A model generated the notes under the pieces. The model was given only the letters and a program-made list of their open reading frames with translations, did no database searches and was not told the origin of the DNA. Below, in pieces: positions 5,579 through 7,820 of a stretch of DNA of 7,820 nucleotides. The translations under genes were made by a program, and so were the position numbers. The stretch is taken from contig CBFGJP010000100.1 of the NCBI GenBank assembly GCA_965649105.1, forward strand, positions 1 through 7,820, in the 5' to 3' direction. Position 1 is the first letter of the stretch; every line of letters begins with the position of its first letter. Origin of the DNA: JAOAFX01 sp965649105 (GTDB taxonomy: Bacteria; Hydrothermota; Tepidihabitantia; SM23-42; JAOAFX01).

Positions 5579-5974
5579 ATGAAAGGTAGTAAACCGATAA
5601 GAAGTTTCAGAGATTTAGTCGTTTATCAAAATACTTACGATGCTGCAATAATAGTAATGACAAAAATTGTTGCAAAATTACCGGATGAAGAAAGAAACGG
5701 ATTAAAAAATCAAATGGCGCGTGCTTGTAAATCTATACCTGCTTTGATTGCCGAAGGTTATGCGAAAAAGCACCAGAGGAAACACTTTCAAAAATATTTG
5801 GATGACGCCATAGGTGAAAGTAACGAAATGATAACCCATCTGAGTTTTTGTAAAGATATATATGGAAGTTTAATAGAAGAATGGCTATGCGATAAACTAA
5901 TTGAAATTTACGATATTGCAGGAAGACAACTTTATACGCTGAGCAAAAAATGGAAAAACTTTAATGAGCGTTAG
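5579..5974 (+). CDS. Four-helix-bundle protein (S23 / 23S rRNA intervening-sequence family)
   Basis: 131 aa from the ATG at 5579; family members are usually about 115-130 aa and begin shortly before the IRSFRDLVVYQ helix, which favours this start. A GTG at 5543, immediately after the yjbQ stop, would add 12 atypical residues (MRKFVWKWVIRN) and lies within the inverted repeat. Conserved positions are visible: SFRDLVVYQ (9-17), LPDEERNGLKNQMARACKSIPALIAEGY (34-61), KHFQKYLDDAIGESNEMITHL (68-88) and a last helix at about 103-124. Relatives were first found inside intervening sequences of 23S rRNA genes and form pentameric bundles of four-helix monomers, with basic surfaces suited to nucleic acid. 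The molecular role is unknown. The gene is enclosed by inverted repeats between two metabolic genes, which hints that it moved as a cassette. Confidence 0.9.
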   Translation: MKGSKPIRSFRDLVVYQNTYDAAIIVMTKIVAKLPDEERNGLKNQMARACKSIPALIAEGYAKKHQRKHFQKYLDDAIGESNEMITHLSFCKDIYGSLIEEWLCDKLIEIYDIAGRQLYTLSKKWKNFNER

Positions 5975-5982
5975 GATTTATG

Positions 5983-6001
5983 ATTGGTTCTTTAAACCAA
6001 T
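5983..6001 (+). terminator. Small hairpin after the four-helix-bundle gene, doubtful terminator
   Basis: ATTGGTT (5983-5989), 5-nt loop, AACCAAT (5995-6001), 9 nt after the stop codon. The following bases (ATCTAATTTCC) are not a clean T-run, so termination would be weak at best. It could instead be the apex side of the larger cassette stem. Confidence 0.35.
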
Positions 6002-6008
6002 ATCTAAT

Positions 6009-6029
6009 TTCCATACTCACTTCCTCACC
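6009..6029 (+). repeat. Right inverted repeat of the four-helix-bundle cassette
   Basis: Reads TTCCATAC, 2 unmatched bases, ACTTCCTCACC: the inverted counterpart of 5542-5562 (19 of 21). It lies 34 bp after the four-helix-bundle stop and 35 bp before the aminotransferase start. I see no convincing target-site duplication outside the pair. Confidence 0.8.
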
Positions 6030-6054
6030 CAATAACCAACATCAAAATTTTAAT

Positions 6055-6060
6055 AGGAGG
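6055..6060 (+). promoter_or_regulatory. Strong Shine-Dalgarno AGGAGG for the aminotransferase
   Basis: A perfect AGGAGG ends 4 nt before the ATG at 6065. It is the only full Shine-Dalgarno ahead of a gene in this window; the five genes with a promoter at the start codon lack one. The TATAAT at 6061-6066 overlaps the ATG and has no -35 partner, so it is probably chance. Confidence 0.8.
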
Positions 6061-6064
6061 TATA

Positions 6065-7132
6065 ATGCATAAAAAACTCTTCATTCCCGGACCGACTGAG
6101 GTCAGGGACGATATATTGCAGGCACAGGCAAAGCCGATGATCGGCCATCGGTCAAAAGACTTTAGTGCCCTATACGAAGGGATAGTGAATAAGATAAAAA
6201 AGGCGTTGAACACCCAGAATTATGTAATTGTATTCACATCTTCAGGAACCGGAATAATGGAAGGCGCAATTCGGAATTGTGTCTATAAAGATGTCCTCTG
6301 TTGTGTTAATGGTTCCTTTAGTGATAGATGGTTCAAGATAGCCAAAGCCTGCGGAAAGAATGCAGATGCAATCAGTGTTGATTGGGGAAAGGCGATAAAA
6401 CCCGAGATGATTGAGGAAAAATTGAAACAGAAAAAGTATGACGCAGTTACACTCGTTCACAATGAATCATCAACTGGCGTGCGGGCACCGATAGAAGAAA
6501 TTGCAGAAGTAATGAAAAAATATCCTGATACATTCTGGCTTGTAGATACGGTGAGCTCGCTGATGGGTGATAAGATTGAGATTGATAAACTCGGGATTGA
6601 TGTCTGTTTGACGAGCAGTCAGAAATGTTTTGCCCTCCCCCCTGGACTTGCAGTCTGCACAGTTACACAGCGTGCCCTTGAAAGAACAAGGACAATACCT
6701 GACCGTGGATACTATTTTGATTTTGATGCAATGTTAAAGAGATATGAAAAGGACCGCCAGACACCAACAACACCCGCAGTAACACTAATGTATGCAATGG
6801 ATAAACAGATGGATAAGATTCTTGCCGAAGGAATGGAGAACAGGTACAAAAGACACCTTGAGATGGCAAATTATGTCCGAGAATGGGCAAAGAAATACTT
6901 TGCGCTCTTCCCTGAACCTGGATATGAGTCAGTTACCCTCACCTGTGTTAATAATACAAGAAAGATTTCGGTTGCAGATTTAAACTCAGAACTGGGAAAA
7001 AGAGGATTTCAGATTTCCAATGGCTATGGCGATTTGAAAGAAAAGACCTTCAGGATTGCCCATATGGGTGATTTGACCCTTGATGAAATAAAGGAATTGA
7101 TTAGTAATCTAAATGAGATATTGAAATTATAG
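6065..7132 (+). CDS. Class V PLP-dependent aminotransferase (alanine-glyoxylate / serine-pyruvate / phosphoserine type)
   Basis: 355 aa. It opens with LFIPGPTEVRDDI (5-17) and MIGHRSKDF (25-33), the standard start of the alanine-glyoxylate aminotransferase branch of class V. Cofactor-site features: TSSGTGIMEG (58-67, phosphate loop), HNESSTGVRAPI (132-143), LVDTVSSLMG (159-168, D161 to the pyridine nitrogen) and SSQKCFALPPG (184-194, K187 as Schiff-base lysine). RIAHMG (330-335) supplies the substrate-carboxylate arginine R330. The cytosolic reaction is amino transfer between a small amino acid and a 2-oxo acid. In archaea and some deep bacteria this branch makes phosphoserine for serine synthesis, usually next to serA, but no serA is visible here, so the substrate stays open. 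It has a strong Shine-Dalgarno and no clear promoter of its own, so it may be cotranscribed with yjbQ. The stop codon overlaps the first unit of a tandem repeat. Confidence 0.92.
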   Translation: MHKKLFIPGPTEVRDDILQAQAKPMIGHRSKDFSALYEGIVNKIKKALNTQNYVIVFTSSGTGIMEGAIRNCVYKDVLCCVNGSFSDRWFKIAKACGKNADAISVDWGKAIKPEMIEEKLKQKKYDAVTLVHNESSTGVRAPIEEIAEVMKKYPDTFWLVDTVSSLMGDKIEIDKLGIDVCLTSSQKCFALPPGLAVCTVTQRALERTRTIPDRGYYFDFDAMLKRYEKDRQTPTTPAVTLMYAMDKQMDKILAEGMENRYKRHLEMANYVREWAKKYFALFPEPGYESVTLTCVNNTRKISVADLNSELGKRGFQISNGYGDLKEKTFRIAHMGDLTLDEIKELISNLNEILKL

Positions 7133-7204
7133 GGCAATTGAGGGCAATTTAAGGCATTTAAGGGCAATTGAGGGAGTTAAGGCAATTGAGGGCAATTAAG
7201 GGCA
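7131..7204 (+). repeat. Degenerate 10-bp tandem repeat, about eight units
   Basis: Units starting at about 7131, 7141, 7151, 7161, 7171, 7180, 7189 and 7199 follow AGGGCAATTG with drift (for example AGGGCAATTT, AAGGCATTTA, AGGGCATAAG). The period is 10 bp over the first five units, then 9-10. The first unit starts on the second base of the aminotransferase TAG stop. Inverted relatives lie at 7248-7263 and 7462-7473. Confidence 0.85.
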
Positions 7205-7269
7205 TAAGAGAACAAAAATAGGCTGAATAAGGTAGCACGAATTATCGTCTTATGCCCTTAATTATTTTT
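7194..7269 (+). terminator. Long stem with T-run, likely terminator of the aminotransferase transcript
   Basis: A perfect 16-bp inverted repeat pairs AATTAAGGGCATAAGA (7194-7209) with 7248-7263 across a 38-nt loop, and ATTTTT (7264-7269) follows. The loop is longer than in a classical intrinsic terminator. The left arm is built from the last tandem-repeat units, so the structure could equally be a repeat by-product. Confidence 0.5.
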
Positions 7270-7333
7270 ATCAATCTTAACTCGAACAAGCCAAAACCAA
7301 ACAGGTTACTTAGAGAATCAAACCAGAGTCAAT

Positions 7334-7389
7334 GTCATGCTGAACTGGTTTCAGCATCTCTTTAGATTCTGAAATAAATTCAGAATGAC
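7334..7389. repeat. MITE-like palindromic repeat (GTCATGCTGAA ... TTCAGAATGAC)
   Basis: Arms 7334-7357 and 7366-7389 pair at 19 of 24 positions and continue two more base pairs to a 4-nt loop (CTTT, 7360-7363), forming a near-complete 26-bp hairpin. The sequence style, GTCATnCTGAA...TTTCAGnATCT followed by AGATTCTGAAA...TTCAGAATGAC, matches a family of short interspersed palindromes I recall as common between genes in many Bacteroidota-like and candidate-phylum genomes. It encodes nothing and is probably a non-autonomous mobile element. Confidence 0.7.
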
Positions 7390-7402
7390 AGAATAAGTTA
7401 AG

Positions 7403-7427
7403 AATCTTCGCTTTTTCGGCAAAGATT
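7403..7427. repeat. Second small hairpin next to the palindromic repeat
   Basis: AATCTTCGC (7403-7411) pairs with GCAAAGATT (7419-7427) at 8 of 9 positions around a 7-nt loop (TTTTTCG). The AAGAATCTTCGC start resembles the tail commonly joined to GTCATTCTGA-type repeats, so it may be a remnant of the same repeat family. Confidence 0.45.
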
Positions 7428-7514
7428 TGACTCATAAGGTTCTAAACTGCCCTCTTAAAGATTAAATTGCCTTGATTTACCATTACTTGTCTTGTTATTC
7501 AAAAGGCCAGTGAA

Positions 7515-7820
7515 ATGACATTTTCTAATTTACCTCTAATTGGCAGAGAGAATATCCTGAAATTATACCGGGAACATCTATCCCGTGTTTTAAATTATGA
7601 AGGTTATGTCCTCGTCATTAAAGGACCACCGGGGAGCGGCAAGACACGCATTATAAAGGAATTTTTAAATCTCACCGATAAAAATTCTATCTTTACCAGT
7701 TACATCAAAATAGAATATTCATTCGGATTATTTGAATTCTTTGCCTCTTTTTTAAATGATTTTTTTAATCGTGCCCATATCAGAAGATTAATACCATACA
7801 TTATTAACGAAAATTTTTAT
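7515..7820 (+). CDS. AAA/STAND-type ATPase, N-terminal part, runs off the window
   Basis: 102 codons with no stop to the right edge. LPLIGRENILKLYREHL (6-22) is the opening box of AAA_16-type ATPase domains, followed by YVLVIKGPPGSGKTRIIKEFL (31-51) with a Walker A GPPGSGKT (37-44). The following stretch (FTSYIKIEYSFGLFEFFASFL, 60-80) fits the next helices of such a domain. Proteins of this build often continue into TPR or signalling domains (STAND-like NTPases), but that part is outside the window. The ATG at 7515 has AAAAGG (7501-7506) 8 nt upstream, a fair Shine-Dalgarno, and no -35/-10 pair tight against it. It follows a repeat-rich island. Confidence 0.85.
   Translation, partial: MTFSNLPLIGRENILKLYREHLSRVLNYEGYVLVIKGPPGSGKTRIIKEFLNLTDKNSIFTSYIKIEYSFGLFEFFASFLNDFFNRAHIRRLIPYIINENFY

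Noticed and set aside
6061..6066. TATAAT overlapping the aminotransferase ATG as a -10
   Set aside because: No -35 at 16-18 bp upstream, and transcription would start inside the coding sequence; the AGGAGG explains the start.
7131..7204. Tandem array as a CRISPR
   Set aside because: 10-bp contiguous degenerate units with no spacers.
7472..7499. TTGATT-N16-GTTATT as a promoter for the ATPase gene
   Set aside because: The -10 matches consensus poorly and ends 15 nt before the ATG, unlike the other promoters; not strong enough to annotate.

Overview
The window is AT-rich bacterial DNA with compact genes and almost no long gaps. A Por/T9SS-type C-terminal sorting domain, a bifunctional murein synthase of the PBP1C type, a YjbQ-family protein and a class V aminotransferase together suggest a diderm bacterium with a type IX secretion-like system. 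Candidates are the Bacteroidota/FCB side or a candidate phylum such as WOR-3 (Stahlbacteria). That placement is inference; no rRNA or marker gene is present to settle it.

Layout, left to right: the 3' end of a large secreted protein ending in a T9SS sorting domain (to 361); pbpC (462-2657); a 124-bp gap with a strong palindromic operator and a near-consensus promoter; an ArsR/SmtB-type winged-helix regulator (2782-3090); a membrane-protein gene that appears split by two frame changes (3150-4149); a convergent DUF554 membrane protein on the minus strand whose stop codon abuts the split gene's stop (4150-4833); a 304-bp divergent intergenic region; yjbQ (5138-5542); an S23/four-helix-bundle gene enclosed by long inverted repeats (5542-6029); a class V PLP aminotransferase (6065-7132) with the best Shine-Dalgarno in the window; a repeat-rich 380-bp island (7131-7514) with a 10-bp tandem array, a terminator-like stem and a mobile-type palindrome; and the start of an AAA/STAND-type ATPase that runs off the right end (7515-7820).

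Two observations stand out. (1) Five start codons in five different genes, on both strands, are each preceded by the same arrangement: a TTGAYW -35 hexamer, exactly 16 bp, a TAWAAT -10 hexamer, then only 4-6 nt to the start codon. The predicted transcription start falls on or within about 2 nt of the start codon, so these genes are probably transcribed as leaderless mRNAs. The aminotransferase, which lacks that promoter and probably lies inside an operon, instead has AGGAGG. (2) The four-helix-bundle gene sits in a roughly 490-bp cassette bounded by 21-bp inverted repeats matching at 19 positions. This resembles the stem-bounded intervening sequences of 23S rRNA genes that carry relatives of this ORF, but here it lies between protein genes and abuts the yjbQ stop codon.

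Functionally the window is mixed housekeeping and envelope: peptidoglycan synthesis (pbpC), protein export (T9SS cargo), small-molecule or amino-acid metabolism (yjbQ, aminotransferase) and membrane proteins of unknown role. There is no CRISPR array, tRNA, rRNA or transposase gene.
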